A program made the position numbers and the translations under genes. From positions 6,689,888 to 6,753,887 of the forward strand of contig JAGGNK010008559.1 in assembly GCA_017590115.1 (NCBI GenBank): a DNA stretch of 64,000 nucleotides, read 5' to 3'. Source of the stretch: Montifringilla adamsi. Lineage: Eukaryota > Chordata > Aves > Passeriformes > Passeridae. The notes under the pieces were generated by a model. The model was not told the DNA's origin. It saw nothing but the letters and a program-made list of their open reading frames with translations, and did no database searches. Position 1 is the stretch's first letter; every line of letters starts with the position of its first letter. This document shows, in pieces, positions 53,100 through 64,000 of the stretch.

Positions 53100-53660
53100 G
53101 AACCCAGCTTCCCCACCCCAATAATTAACAAGTAGCCACCCGTTATTAAGCAGACCAAATATTTCAATAAAAGGTCCTGCTGAGTTGTGTCTGTTCTGAA
53201 ACAGATTTCACTTGAAAATTGAAATAATGAGGTTCCCCTAAATTGATAAGCAGCCCAATCAAGCCCACTGCACTGGGTTCATAAATCTTAAGCAGAATTT
53301 AATTACGAGCAGAGTTTTCCTGACAGAGCCAATAATGGGGCCTTTTCCTCTCGCCTGCTGACTAGTTGTGGTTCCCATGATTCCAGTAAATCTCTGTAGA
53401 CCTGCCTGCAAGGAAAACAGTTTGAAGTTTAGACATCACTTGAAAGGGAATTTGAGGGAGCTGCAAAAACAATGCCCCGATGATGACGGCTGTTGAACAC
53501 TGGGGACAGACAGCTGAAAACAAAACACCCGGGCAAGTAATTAGCAAGACCAAATCGCTTCCAATTAGGCATCTCAACACCATTTTTATGTGGTCTCAGA
53601 GGGCCATTCCCTTTGGAAGAAGAAGATCACCTCTAAAATGTATCCTTCCCCTTACCCAGA
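53100..53660. promoter_or_regulatory. Candidate conserved cis-regulatory element (inference)
   Basis: This is a repeat-free, compositionally balanced block between AT-rich sequence on the left and a CR1 tail on the right. It holds three TAATTA homeodomain-type cores (53,122-53,127; 53,300-53,305; 53,538-53,543), a CAATTA (53,562-53,567) and several ccaataa/cccaatca words. The texture resembles vertebrate conserved non-coding elements near developmental genes. A single sequence cannot show conservation, so this is pattern-based inference. The open frames over it (60-73 codons, both strands) are mutually overlapping and unrecognised. Confidence 0.25.
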
Positions 53661-53699
53661 GGAAAATTTGAGCAAGTGGAAGGATGTAGGAAGAGCAGA

Positions 53700-53744
53700 C
53701 TGTGATAAGGTCTTTTCCAACCTTAACCATTCCATGATTCTGTG
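53700..53744 (+). mobile_element. CR1 LINE 3' tail (about 45 bp)
   Basis: The sequence aaggtcttttccaacctta, then accattccatgattctgtg, matches the last bases of the sense CR1 including its terminal octamer. Everything upstream is missing, so this is an extremely 5'-truncated insertion or the remnant of an older one. Confidence 0.85.
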
Positions 53745-54784
53745 TTCTCTTCATCCCATCTGGGGATACTAAGAGCAAGATTTAGTATGTGAGAGAAAAA
53801 GTCATGCTGAAATAAATGGGATTAGCCAGTATTTCTTCTTAGCAAAATCATAACTCTGACTGAGTTGGCACTTCTGTATGACTGCTCAAACACAGCAGTG
53901 AATTGGCTTCAAAATTTTGGACTAGAGAGACTGGTAAACTGAAGCACTTTGTGGATCAGAAAAAAGCCAGAAATCTAGAAATTTAAGTCAGACAACCACT
54001 CAGTGCCGAGGTCTTTGCCTCTGTCTTCTCTGTTAAGTAGGAAATAATGCTGGATGTTACTGATGTCTAACTGAAAAATCCTACAGAGACTATCACAGGC
54101 AAACCATTAGCTTGTCCCCATGCTCCTCAAAGGGGAAAAAACCCAAAAAGACAAGTTCTTCTAAAGGAACTCAGACCTAACAAACCATTTAAATAGAGTT
54201 TACAGTGAGATACAGAAGAGGTTTTGCTCTTTTCTGTACTATCACCATGGTTTTACAGCTACCAGAGTCCGGAAAACAAAGCTCAATGAAAGCAGTAGAA
54301 ATACAGCTAAAGATATTTGAAAACTTTTGTAAGTTTTACTGTGTATTAGGTTGAAGACTTAAGATTAATATGTGCCTCTTACAAAAAAAAAAAAAAAAAT
54401 GGCACATTCCATTTTAGCAGCCAGTGTATTTAGATTTTAGCTGATTTATTGTTGTGCTGCATGGATTTGAGGGAAATCACTGTGCTGTGGTGTTTCACAG
54501 CAGATCACACAGGGCACAAGCCAAAATATTTGTTATGAAAGCAACCGTTTGCTAAATTTGCAAATCTTTATAGGCCCTTTGTTGGCAAAAAACAAATTCA
54601 GTCCTACTGGAAACATTCCTGCCGTCCACAACGGGGCTGGACGCAAAGGTACACACTCTAAACGATGAGCCTTGCACCACAGACCTTCAGCACTCAAAGC
54701 TGATGCATGTCTGACACATACCAAACTCATTTTGGGAACCCATGTTTTACTGGATGGGATTCCAGTGAGCTCAAATGAGCCGTG
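53745..54784. other. No gene recognised
   Basis: Unique sequence with a short A run at about 54,382-54,398. Nothing assignable. Confidence 0.6.

Positions 54785-54825
<41 letters not shown>
54785..54825 (+). repeat. A41 homopolymer
   Basis: Forty-one A residues after agccgtg and before gcaaac. No AATAAA lies immediately upstream and no target-site duplication was noticed, so a retrocopy tail is not supported. Confidence 0.95.
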
Positions 54826-54826
<1 letters not shown>

Positions 54827-57803
54827 CAAACATTATGGAAAGGCTTCCAGTTTCACTAGGAATGTAAATTGTTTACATCTTCCCGTTCAGATCTCCTGCC
54901 TAACCTATTTGTTTAATGATCAAGCCCCAATTTCAGCCTCTGTTTGTAGTCTCAGAATATGAGTCTCTTTCTTCCTAAAAGTATTAGGACTCTTGTCAAT
55001 AATTTGAGTATGAATAGGAACAGTGAGGATACTGGGAAGAACTTCTTCATGTCACGTGGCTGCTTGGTCTCCACTTTGTGAGTTTTACAAAGCATTTTAA
55101 TTTCATTGTAATTTCCACAAGCCATTTCCAGGTTTTTGCTGAATATGAGGAAAAAGTTATTTTGTGTGCCCATTTCAGACTTTAAAAATGTCCCTCGAGT
55201 GCTTATCAAGGCGTGGTATGTGCTTGTGCAACCTTCCTACCTTTAATTTTCATTTTAAGAGCAATAAAAATCTCTTCAAGATTTTTGTATGGAATAAACA
55301 TGAAATATAGAAGACAGGTTTGTCTTTAATGGTTCTTGACAGTTGGATAAAGGGGAGGCATATGTTTAATCCATCCACTCACACGCCTTTCATCTCCAAT
55401 GAGCCAAACAGAATTTTTTCTAGCAACACCGAACCTTATCAAGATTTCTCCAAACCTTTTGTTGATGACATAATTTTAAAAAATACATTGGAGTTTACTG
55501 AGTGTCCTCTCAGCAGTGGAAAAGTCCTGCTGTCTGTGATTTCTGTGGTGGCTGTGAATCTGCAGGAATATCTTTGTGCTTCCTGAAGGCTGGATCTGCC
55601 TCTGTTTGAGGACTTTACTCAAGCCTGAAGATCCCTGACTTTTGGTGAAAGATGAACATGTAAAGAAGTGGGACAGAACATGAAGGACCCAGTTTTTGAG
55701 AAGAGGGTAAGAAAGGGTTATGTTTGGCATGTGAAGAGAACATCCACAGTAAAACTCTCCCAGCTTCGTATTTAAATCCTCACCTATGCACAGGAATGAA
55801 AGCATTAACCAATCTACTTTGGGCGATGTTTAACATAAAAATGAACTGCAAAAAGGACCCAAACTCATTGGTGATTGCCATGTTAGACCACAAGCCACAA
55901 CATGAAGCAGCAGGGTCGTATTCCAGCACTCCAGAGTGGCATCTCTGGCTCTGCCTTCCCCAGATATTTCTATTGGCCACCGCAGCTGCCCTCAATCTCA
56001 CTCTCTGACCAGGCTGGTGTTTGCACACACACGCACTGCTGCCCCTCTGAGCATAATGGCAGCAGACAGGCTTAGCTGCTTAATGCCAGCAGATAATTTA
56101 GCTGTGCTCATGGTTTTGATGCAGTGTTCCAAGTTGTGAAAAGCTCATGACCATCAGAAAGAAATCTCACTACATCAGGAAGAAATTTATGAAGTCAAAT
56201 GAATTTCAGCACCTGAGCCAAGAAATCAAAATATTAAAACTCTGCTCTAAGCAAAACTGTTTTTCTTTTCCCCTAAACAAAAGTATTTTTAGCATAGCTG
56301 TAGGTATTGAAAAAAAAAAAAAAAACATGAAAAAGGACATGAAATAAATCTGGTATGTAATTTTCCAGTTTCTTTTAGTTTTGACTGCAGAATTTAAAAA
56401 GTTCCTCTGTCACTTGCCCCCTTACATTTGCATGATATCAGAGCCACCTTAAATCATATCTAACACCTGAAATTCTCATAAAGTATAACACATATATATG
56501 CAAAGGATTTCCTCATCTTTACTTAATTATGGCCAGCTAGCCATGTTTTCTTCCAGGATGAAAATGTTTAATCTGTCGCAGAGTCATCCAGTTGAATTAT
56601 AAATGTTTTCTTAAATGGCAGTTCTGTCTTTTTCTTGCTGCTTTGCAAACCACAAATATTTGCAATATGATTCAGAAGCATTATTTTTTATTCAGCTTCT
56701 GCTACAGTATTTAACTTTGCTGTTTGCTTTTCAAACGTTGTGCCATTATCAGTATGTAAAGCCTCACTGCCATCCTGGCATAATAGAGAATAAAGAATAG
56801 ACAATCTGATTCATCCAGGCTAAATTCTGTGCAGATTGCAGAAAACAGTGGTGCAGTAGCTGGCACAAGTGGACACATTCTCAGAGGAGAACCTCCCCAA
56901 GACGTGGTGCATCACTTAACAGGAGGGAACCTGAGACTCATTTGGCAGGGGAAAGCTTATACCAACACTTCCCTGACCCCTGAGCAGATGAAGGAAGACC
57001 TTGAGATGTTCACAGCACTGCTTGAGTTCACCTTATAAAGCAAACTCCTCAGGAACTGGGTCTGGAAATCGACACCCTCCTTCACGGGAGCTTTCCCAGA
57101 GCACAGAAAAGTGGTAATAAATTAAAGATGTAACATTGTTTTAAAAGAGAGAGGGAGTATTAGCTGACAAAGCACAGCATTTTGACCATGCAGCTTTGCC
57201 TACAGTCACTTGGCACGCCACTTGAGAGGGGCAGCACAGCATTTAATTTAAAAAAAAGGCAAGGAGAGAGAGCCACAACCACAATTCTCCGTGCCTAGAT
57301 GTTGCAAATTATTTATATATTCTTTTGTGGAACCTGACATCCTCAGCCTGCAAAGAGAACACTTAACTGGCTTGATTTGTTGAAACAGTGTAGTGTTAGT
57401 AGAGCATTACATAAATATGAAGTAAGTAGCTCTCCTAAACTAAGTGTATCTTGAAAGAGAGTATTAAACTGAGGATTGCCAATTCCCAGCTGAACTGCAA
57501 ACCATTTCTCACTTCAGCTGATGAAGTTCAGTTCCATTCCTTACTGTTTCAACCCACCAGGAAAGAAATGTAATTTCAGACAATAGGGACAAATTCAAAG
57601 TTGAGGAAAATAAGTATGCAGCATCATGGATGGTCTGCTCTGCCTTTCTAAGTATCCACTAAGATTTGTAGTTCCAAATACAGTGGAACAAATAAAGAGC
57701 CCTTCTTGCTTTCTGCCTTCTGAACAGTGGAAGGTCTGGCTTCCACATGTTCCTGTATCAACTGGGAAAAGTTGTAGGTTATTTTGTTTGTGATTTTTGG
57801 TTG

Positions 57804-57804
<1 letters not shown>
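54826..57804. other. No gene recognised
   Basis: Unique DNA with an A15-type run near 56,311. A 109-codon minus-strand frame (55476-55805) overlaps an 88-codon plus-strand frame, and neither has a recognised domain. Confidence 0.6.

Positions 57805-57848
<44 letters not shown>
57805..57848. repeat. T44 homopolymer
   Basis: Forty-four T residues, the longest homopolymer in the window. On the minus strand it is A44 and lies downstream of the longest open frame (57968-58411) and an AATAAA (plus 57,963-57,968). The roughly 115-base gap from hexamer to A-run is much longer than a normal cleavage distance. Confidence 0.95.
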
Positions 57849-57849
<1 letters not shown>

Positions 57850-58767
57850 GTGGGACAAAAACTGCGCTCCAAAAAGAGTGTTTTACAGAGTTATCGTCTC
57901 TGTCTGTTGCAAAAAGGTCCAAAACATGAAATAAAACTTCCATGAGGTGAGCAAGAACACGTTTTTATTATTGTTTTTGGCAAATTGTCTCTTCCAACCC
58001 AACTCTCTGTTTCAAGCATGGGTGCTGCAGGCCCTTCCTGAGCTGTGAGCCCTCCCAGCGAGGGTGTTCCCTGCAGCTCTCTGGAAAGGTGGGGTCCATA
58101 TAGCTGAGAGGAAACGGCTGTGCATGCTCAGCCTGGCATTTCACAGGACATTTACTGAGCATGTTGGAAGCAGCCCCACAGAGGGAACCCCCTTCCCATT
58201 GTACAGGTGTGATCCTTCCCATTTTTCCCCCTCCTCTGATGATACCTTTACTGCCCTGTATCCCTTCTCCAAACCCAAGCCCATCTTCATTACTAAAACC
58301 ACTTCTCTGATCCTCAACAAGCTCTGTCATTACCAAATAAATCTTCATAATCCAAAATAGTTTTCCCAAGCTCATTTGGTGTAGCCACTGAATGCTTCCT
58401 GATCTCTGCAAAAAGCTGATTTAAAGAACACAAACAGAACAGAGGCATTTATAAATGAGAAAATTTAGTCCATACTTCAAAACCTAAGAAATTTGTTTCC
58501 TGACCTTAACCAAAGCCCCTTTCATTACCCACACAGGTAGACATTAAAAATCCCCATGACTTTCTCAGTTAAGAGTATTTGATTTTGCCACAGCTGATCA
58601 TAAGGAGGCCTTTGGTGTTTAGCATCACAGCTTTTGGATTTTTCTAGGTCACCTCAGTGTTATTAGCAATTCTGAAGAAATCTGTCATCCCATACCTTTT
58701 AAGACAGCAATTTTCTTTGAAGTGTTTCTTAATTTGCTTTATATGTACCTCTGGTAACTTTATTTCA
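57849..58767. other. No gene recognised; longest open frame lies here
   Basis: The longest frame of the window is on the minus strand (58411 down to 57968, 147 codons), partly in GC-richer sequence. It has a 98-codon frame opposite it. The translated peptide has a Gly/Glu-rich middle but no domain, signal peptide or family that I recognise. A chance frame is the default reading. Confidence 0.4.
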
Positions 58768-58813
58768 ACTTCTGGACAATGATTTGTGCCACTTCTGGAC
58801 AATGATTTGTGCA
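58768..58813. repeat. 23-bp tandem duplication (two copies)
   Basis: The unit acttctggacaatgatttgt plus gcc/gca occurs at 58,768-58,790 and 58,791-58,813. The copies differ only at the last base, so the duplication is recent. Confidence 0.96.
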
Positions 58814-58901
58814 ACTTATTTGAGCATTAGAACTCATCCTTAAACAAAATTAAAATAGAAACATTCCAAGAAAGTAGTGCTGTACATGCTGTCTCCTTAT
58901 T

Positions 58902-58924
58902 AAAAAAAAAAAAAAAAAAAAAAA
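58902..58924 (+). repeat. A23 homopolymer
   Basis: Twenty-three A residues between ccttatt and gtattac. No retroelement body adjoins it. Confidence 0.93.
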
Positions 58925-61146
58925 GTATTACAAGAAATATTAATTCTTCAAATGAGATTTTGGAAGTCTTAAGAGCATTTAAGAAGTGCAGTGTTCTTAA
59001 CTGCAGGAAGAATAATTTCAGTTTTATCTCTCCATTCTTTCTAAAGAAAATTAAGTTGCTGTTTAATTTTAAAGCCTGGGATGCTGCCAAGCATTGGTAC
59101 CCATTCATTTTGCTGAACTTCCTTTTATGCAGTGTATTCTTTCAGTGGTGACTATGTCAACAGATTTCTGTTGTCCTTATTTTATCCTGCAGAACAGGAA
59201 ATACTTTTTTTCTCTTTTGTATTATATTCTGAAGGTTTCAGCGTTTTAAGCACAACTTCAACATTCAATGTGCTGAACCAGTAACAAAGGAGAGATGTTA
59301 ACATTTTAAATACTGCAGGTTGGGCACAGGAAGATAAAGAGGCTATCAGAGTTTGCAGTGCCTGGTGGACGAAGAGTAATGACTACAACTACTACAACTA
59401 CTAAAGACAAATTGGGCTCTGTCATAAATGGCCTTGAAATCTGGGGCTGTACACAACTGGTCAAAAGTAATTTCAGGGGGTTGGTGGTTTAAATGCATTA
59501 GCAGAATATTCAATGCTGGTTATTTTCTCTATAATATTTACTGTTCAGTACAGCTAATGCAAAACACTGCTAGAGTCACAGTGGGGGGATTTGGCAGCCA
59601 GAGAAACTTGGAGAGTCTAGCAATTACAGTTTAGGAATGTGCCATGCACACAAAAAGAAAAAATGCTGTCCTGTATACACATACAGGAGCATGAACCCAA
59701 TCAAGAATTACTTACTATTCCATCACCCCATCTGCTCTGAGCCAGTGTGTTGGTTTTCTAGAGACAGCAGCACTTACTGGCTAAGTTGGATAGTCTGATA
59801 ATATTTCCAGCTGATAACCAATACAAAACTGAACTCTATTCCCTAAATTTCCCAGCTGAATTTATTTTCCATACACCCACCTCCGCCATTCACACAGACC
59901 TCATTTCCCATGAAGACCATCCACGTGCAGAATTTGCTTCACTATCAGTACAGGTAATATTTCATCAAAATTTTAGTAATTTCCAAGCTAAGTCGTGCTT
60001 GTCTACCAAGGCTTGGGCACAAGGTACTTCTGATATTTAGAATCTTTATAAGAAGTGCATGAAAGAAGAAGGTAAAAAAATGAGAAAACCCTGGCATGTT
60101 TTACCTATTATTTAATGGGTATAAAATCTGGATGTCTCTCACAGTTTCTTGAGACCACAGTTTCTTTCAGGGACAGATATTTCACAAGGCAAATAACAGC
60201 ATGAATAAAATTTAAAAAGTCATTTTCCAGCAGGGAGTGGAAGAACACAATCCAGGAAAGATATTGGCTGTTGAATGATGGCAATGACAGTGATGGTGAA
60301 AGCCCTGGATATTGGTACCAGCCCACAAAAGCCTGTGGCACTCATAGCACATTTTGAAAAGAAAACAAAAAAGAAATAAATCCAGATAGCAGCGCTGTGA
60401 AGGCATGGCTATCTTTGAAGGATTACCTGTTTGCTATTAACTTCACAACTCACAGAAACTCACAGATACATTTTGGGAGTAGGCTCTGCTGCTCTGTCCC
60501 ACATTTCATCGCATCAGTGATGAGAATTTGTTCACTGGCAGCTCTGTGGTAACACCAAAAAAGACGTGAGCAATTCAGGATGGCCAAGGACAGTGGTAAC
60601 AGTTGGGTTGGTGAGACCTGGAGAGGTCATGACTCCCAAAGGTCCTGAGCTTTAACCTCTGCCCTTTTTTTTATTTTGTATATCTATTCCATCTTGTTGG
60701 ATGCAAGCACCGCTTGGAACTGCACAGATATCTTTTTGGGAATTTTATATGCAGAAGTGGAGAAGCCAAAAAGAGGGAACAGAGCCTAAAAGGCATTTTA
60801 ACATTCACCAGCACCACACTTTTAAAAGAAAATATCTGAGTCAATAAAATACATAGATAACCCATGGAAGGCAAATAGTCCCCCTATGGAAGGGGATCTC
60901 GTTGGTAAGATCATTCATCTGTGAAAACGCACTTAGAAAAAAATAAACTAAAATACAAAATCTCAACTGGATTACATTAGATGAGAGCATAATTTACAGT
61001 TTGCCAGCTGGTAACTGCATGTATGATTTGAAGGTTGGTTTCCTATTTGGGAAGTCAGGGCTGCAGAGAATCCATATATTTATTTAATGCAGAGCCCTTC
61101 CCTTTACCTGAGCTTCAAGACAAGCTCAAAGCCAGTGCCCTTCCAC
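58925..61146. other. No gene recognised
   Basis: Unique AT-rich sequence with a small ctacaacta-type triplicated word at about 59,382-59,402. Open frames are at most 84 codons and none is recognised. Confidence 0.6.
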
Positions 61147-61316
61147 AAAAAAAAAAAAAAAAAAAAAAACAAAAAAAACCAAAAAAAACCAACCAAAAAA
61201 AAACCCACAAAAACCAACCAACCAACAAAAAAACCAAAAAAAAAAAAAAAAAAAAAAAAACACAAAAACCAACCAACCAAACAAAAAATTAAAAAAAAAC
61301 CAAAAAAACAAAAAAA
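61147..61316 (+). repeat. Long A/C low-complexity tract (170 bp)
   Basis: A-runs up to about 26 are broken by single C and by cc or ccaaccaacc units, with no G or T except one tt near 61,289. Both strands give long stop-free frames (Lys/Asn/Pro/Gln or Phe/Trp/Gly) that are compositional artefacts. Confidence 0.96.
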
Positions 61317-62310
61317 TTTTTTAAAAGTCTTCTATGAAGTGACACTGAGAACCCAATTTCTTCAGTTTCTTTTGGATATCATACACCATTCAAGTTTCCT
61401 GAGCTTTACACTTGGAAATGCTCTCATACAAAAATCACTCACCCTTGAGTGACTGCACGGTCCTGCGTGGGGGGCTGCTGTAAACGCCGTTCTGTGTCAC
61501 AGACAAAGCCCACACAGATAAGGGAAAGAGGGTTAATATGTGGAACACTTTGTCTAAATAGCCTGAGAAGTTCCTTTTCCCCTTTCTCATGCTCAGCCTT
61601 GTCTCCAGTGCATGAGTGCTGATGATTCAATGGATTCTGCACAGTGACTTTGCACACTCAGGGTTGTAAGCAGTGGCAAGGAACACAGGATCAATTTTAA
61701 TTCTTACTGGAAATGCACACTTCACACATTCGTTGATTGAACGATCATAAAGTCTTACAAGGGAAAAAAATACCCATACCAGACTTCTGCTGTTTTTTGC
61801 TGGGTTTTTTTTGTTTGTTTTCTGTTGTTGTTGTTGTTGTGCTCAGAAAGCCATCCTTTATTTCAAATTTCATCAGTATCTTGAGTATTTTGGCTAAGAT
61901 TTGTGCCATTTAGCCATGCCTTTAACTACAGGAGGAAAGGTCTGTTGTATAACTGAATAAATAAGTTGTGTCTTTTCCTCAGGGAAAACCTGAGGTGGAT
62001 GAGCCTGTTCTTGCTGCTCATAAAGTAAGCACAAGACACTGATCTATCTGTGAACAGCTGATTTGGCTGAGAAGGACAGAGAGGATCAAGTAATGTTTTA
62101 GATCACGCTTTCAGGCGCTTTGAAAAGGTAACAGGAGGGTTTATTCACTCAGAGAAATCTGTGGGTATTCAAGTCACTGAAAGCATTTAAGGCAGGAATG
62201 CCACACAAAAGAGGAACATTAATTAGGCCGATCATAGCACTGTGGATCTATTTTTACAAAGCCCAAACACATTTATACATAGCTGTTCCTTTGAAGCATT
62301 TGAAGGCACC
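61317..62310. other. No gene recognised; small (TTG)n at 61,823-61,840
   Basis: Unique sequence apart from a short (TTG)n run preceded by T-rich DNA at about 61,805-61,822. Nothing assignable. Confidence 0.6.
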
Positions 62311-62680
62311 ATTCCTTTCTTCCTTATCAGTGTAATTGACGTCTTCATTCAACCCCAGCCAGCTGTTGTGCGAATTTTTAATAATTTGATTTCTTTCGGG
62401 GAAAGGCTTAGTCTTTTGAACTCTAGGAATAATTATTATTGCAAAGCAGTTTTCCCTTTCCAAAGGGACTGCTTTGGGGTCACCACTGCTTCCAGGCTCT
62501 CCGGGCAGGAGGACAATGAGGCTTTGTTGGTGCTGGAACGCTGTCCCTTCCAAGGGGGCTGGCGCTCTTTCTCTCTGCGCTCGCCTCCGCGTGTTGAAGT
62601 GAATTGTGCCAAATCAAAAGGCTCTCAATTAGCACTTCACTGCTGGCAAGTGCCTGGAAGTTAATGCTAAATCCTAGGGG
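62311..62680. promoter_or_regulatory. Possible conserved non-coding block (speculative)
   Basis: This repeat-free block contains ataatttgatttcttt-type and CAATTA (62,626-62,631) homeodomain-like words and a few CpGs (about 62,575-62,590). A 140-codon plus-strand frame (62242-62664) and a 99-codon minus frame cross it. The plus frame shows no domain I recognise. It is one of the few places where a real but unrecognised exon or an enhancer would be worth an alignment. Confidence 0.2.
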
Positions 62681-64000
62681 ACTAAGAACTTTTTCTATAC
62701 CCTTATGCCCAGGTATACCCCTCAGAGTGTAAGATGGCTTAGGGACCTGAACAATGCACTTATGGTTATTTTCTCTCCTCATTAAACAAAATTTTAAAAA
62801 AGAATAGTTTTCAACTTTCAGCTAACCACCAAAAAGAATATGTATTATAGCACTTTGTGAGAGAAGAGCAGCTATATTTCTATGTGGGAAAAGGCTAATT
62901 TCCAGGGACAGGACCAAGGATTATTATGGAAGAGGGACAGAAGCTGCAGAAAAAAAGGGAAGGGCTGCTGCCTGTAGTAATCTTGCCAGCAAATTATCCT
63001 ACTGACTATCAGACATGTAAATAGACTTAGCAAACCCAAACAATTATATAAACCTGACAATTAGCACAAAAAGTAGGTTTTAATTTTGCGTCTTCATTGC
63101 AGGTTCAAAAGCATGACATGTGATCTTGAGCCATACAGAAGCTCTCTTTGTCCAATCTCTTAATAGAAATAATAATTAATTAAAATGTAGAGTTTAAAAT
63201 GTTCTTCTTGGCTCAGTAAATAAGGAAATTTTGTTTTAAAAGTTAGAGGAATTGTTTCTTCATGATATAAGTTCACAAGAACACGTGTTTTTAAATTACA
63301 CATTTATACAAAGCCAGGCAGAATCTGCTTGCAAGGGACCAGAATTGACACCTGCTTTGCTGTACACTGGAGAGCAAATACAGAGTAGTGCAGTCTTGAG
63401 GCTCACTCCTAATTTCCACCCTAGCTCTGATGACCAGAATTAGCTCACCCAGTGACTGCAGTAGGGCATTTCAGAGCAGAACTTTCAGGATGAGTGACAT
63501 CCTCTGACCTGCCAATGCCCAGGTCAAAACCAGTCTCATAAGGGTCTGTGTGAGAAGTGAGTGCTGCTCACATCGCTGAAGATCAGCAGAGATTTCCACA
63601 CCCTGGACAGCTGCAGGTAATTGGGAGTGGGGCTGCAGCCCAGCTTCATCCCCAATGGGCCACAGCTGTGCAGAGCAGGTGAGCAGCAGTGAGGGTAAGG
63701 AGTGCCCAGGGGCACTGACCAACCACCAAAGGGAGCAGAGGGCACTCAGGGGCAGTGCATCAGCATCAGGAGTGTAAAAGGTTGGGCTGAAGGACAAGAA
63801 GGGCAGATGTTTTCAGCCTTCTGAAGTGGCAGGATATTGCTCTGTGTGGGCTGAAGCTTTCTGGAATTGTATGGTGATCCCCACGGTATCATGTCTGTCT
63901 ATACTGTGATGTGCTGTGACAGACAGCACCAGCTAACTCCTAGTCAGCAACGCTGGAAAGGAGCCTTGTGGTTTTCTTACTGGTGCAGAAGACCTTGTGA
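62681..64000. other. No gene recognised; GC-richer right edge
   Basis: The first 750 bases are AT-rich and unique. From about 63,440 the sequence becomes GC-richer, with gggcag/ggagcag words and a 108-codon minus-strand frame (63471-63797) overlapped by a second minus frame. No domain is recognised in either. The window ends without a recognisable gene boundary. Confidence 0.5.

Noticed and set aside
57960..58000. cttccaacccaactctctg as another CR1 sense 3' end
   Set aside because: Only one short word resembles CR1; the terminal octamer and upstream blocks are missing.
61035..61452. Overlapping Lys/Asn/Gln/Pro-rich frames of 85 and 121 codons (plus) and a Phe/Trp/Gly-rich frame (minus)
   Set aside because: They are translations of the A/C-only tract at 61,147-61,316; stops are absent because the tract lacks the bases to make them.
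63600..63760. G-rich right-edge sequence as a G-quadruplex
   Set aside because: G-runs of three or more are separated by loops much longer than seven bases, so the canonical pattern is not met.
1..64000. CRISPR array, prokaryotic operon, phage or bacterial mobile element
   Set aside because: No regularly spaced repeats, ribosome-binding sites, tightly packed frames or prokaryotic protein families; CR1 fragments and base composition point to a vertebrate nuclear genome.

Overview
The window looks like non-coding DNA from a vertebrate nuclear genome, most likely a bird. The main evidence is seven short, 5'-truncated CR1 (chicken repeat 1) LINE fragments. They carry the typical CR1 3' end, whose sense strand finishes in copies of ATTCTRTG. 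The rest is AT-rich, CpG-poor DNA with many A/T homopolymers and A/C-rich low-complexity tracts. Recognised mobile elements cover only about 1-2% of the window, which also fits a bird better than a mammal. Crocodilians and turtles carry related CR1s, so the bird call is an inference. A passerine is possible but not shown.

I recognise no protein-coding exon, tRNA, rRNA, snRNA or known microRNA. The longest open frames (about 115-147 codons) are in the size range expected by chance in 64 kb. They have no domain I recognise, often overlap antisense frames, and several lie on CR1 DNA or are translated homopolymers. The window therefore reads as intergenic or intronic sequence. Nothing resembles a bacterial, viral or CRISPR-type system.

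Layout: 1-800 is AT-rich and, on the minus strand, vaguely like a 3' UTR end. 800-10,400 is unique sequence with T30 and (AAC)n tracts. 10,422-10,995 is the longest CR1 piece, followed by an A43 run. 11,000-19,000 is unique, with two palindromes near 15 kb. 19,050-19,800 is a GC-richer patch followed by a plus-strand CR1. 21,230-21,520 is an A-rich tract and a 36-bp tandem duplication. 26-41 kb holds four more minus-strand CR1 pieces, an (AT)n tract, a GA-rich tract and a 15-bp hairpin. A mixed direct/inverted repeat lies at 44.7 kb and a GC-richer patch at 49-50 kb. The best guess for a conserved regulatory element is 53.1-53.66 kb, next to a tiny plus-strand CR1 tail. Long homopolymers occur at 54.8, 57.8 and 58.9 kb, and a long A/C tract at 61.15-61.32 kb. 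A second possible conserved block is at 62.3-62.7 kb, and the right edge is GC-richer.

No genes work together here. The functional hypotheses are cis-regulatory only and need cross-species alignment.
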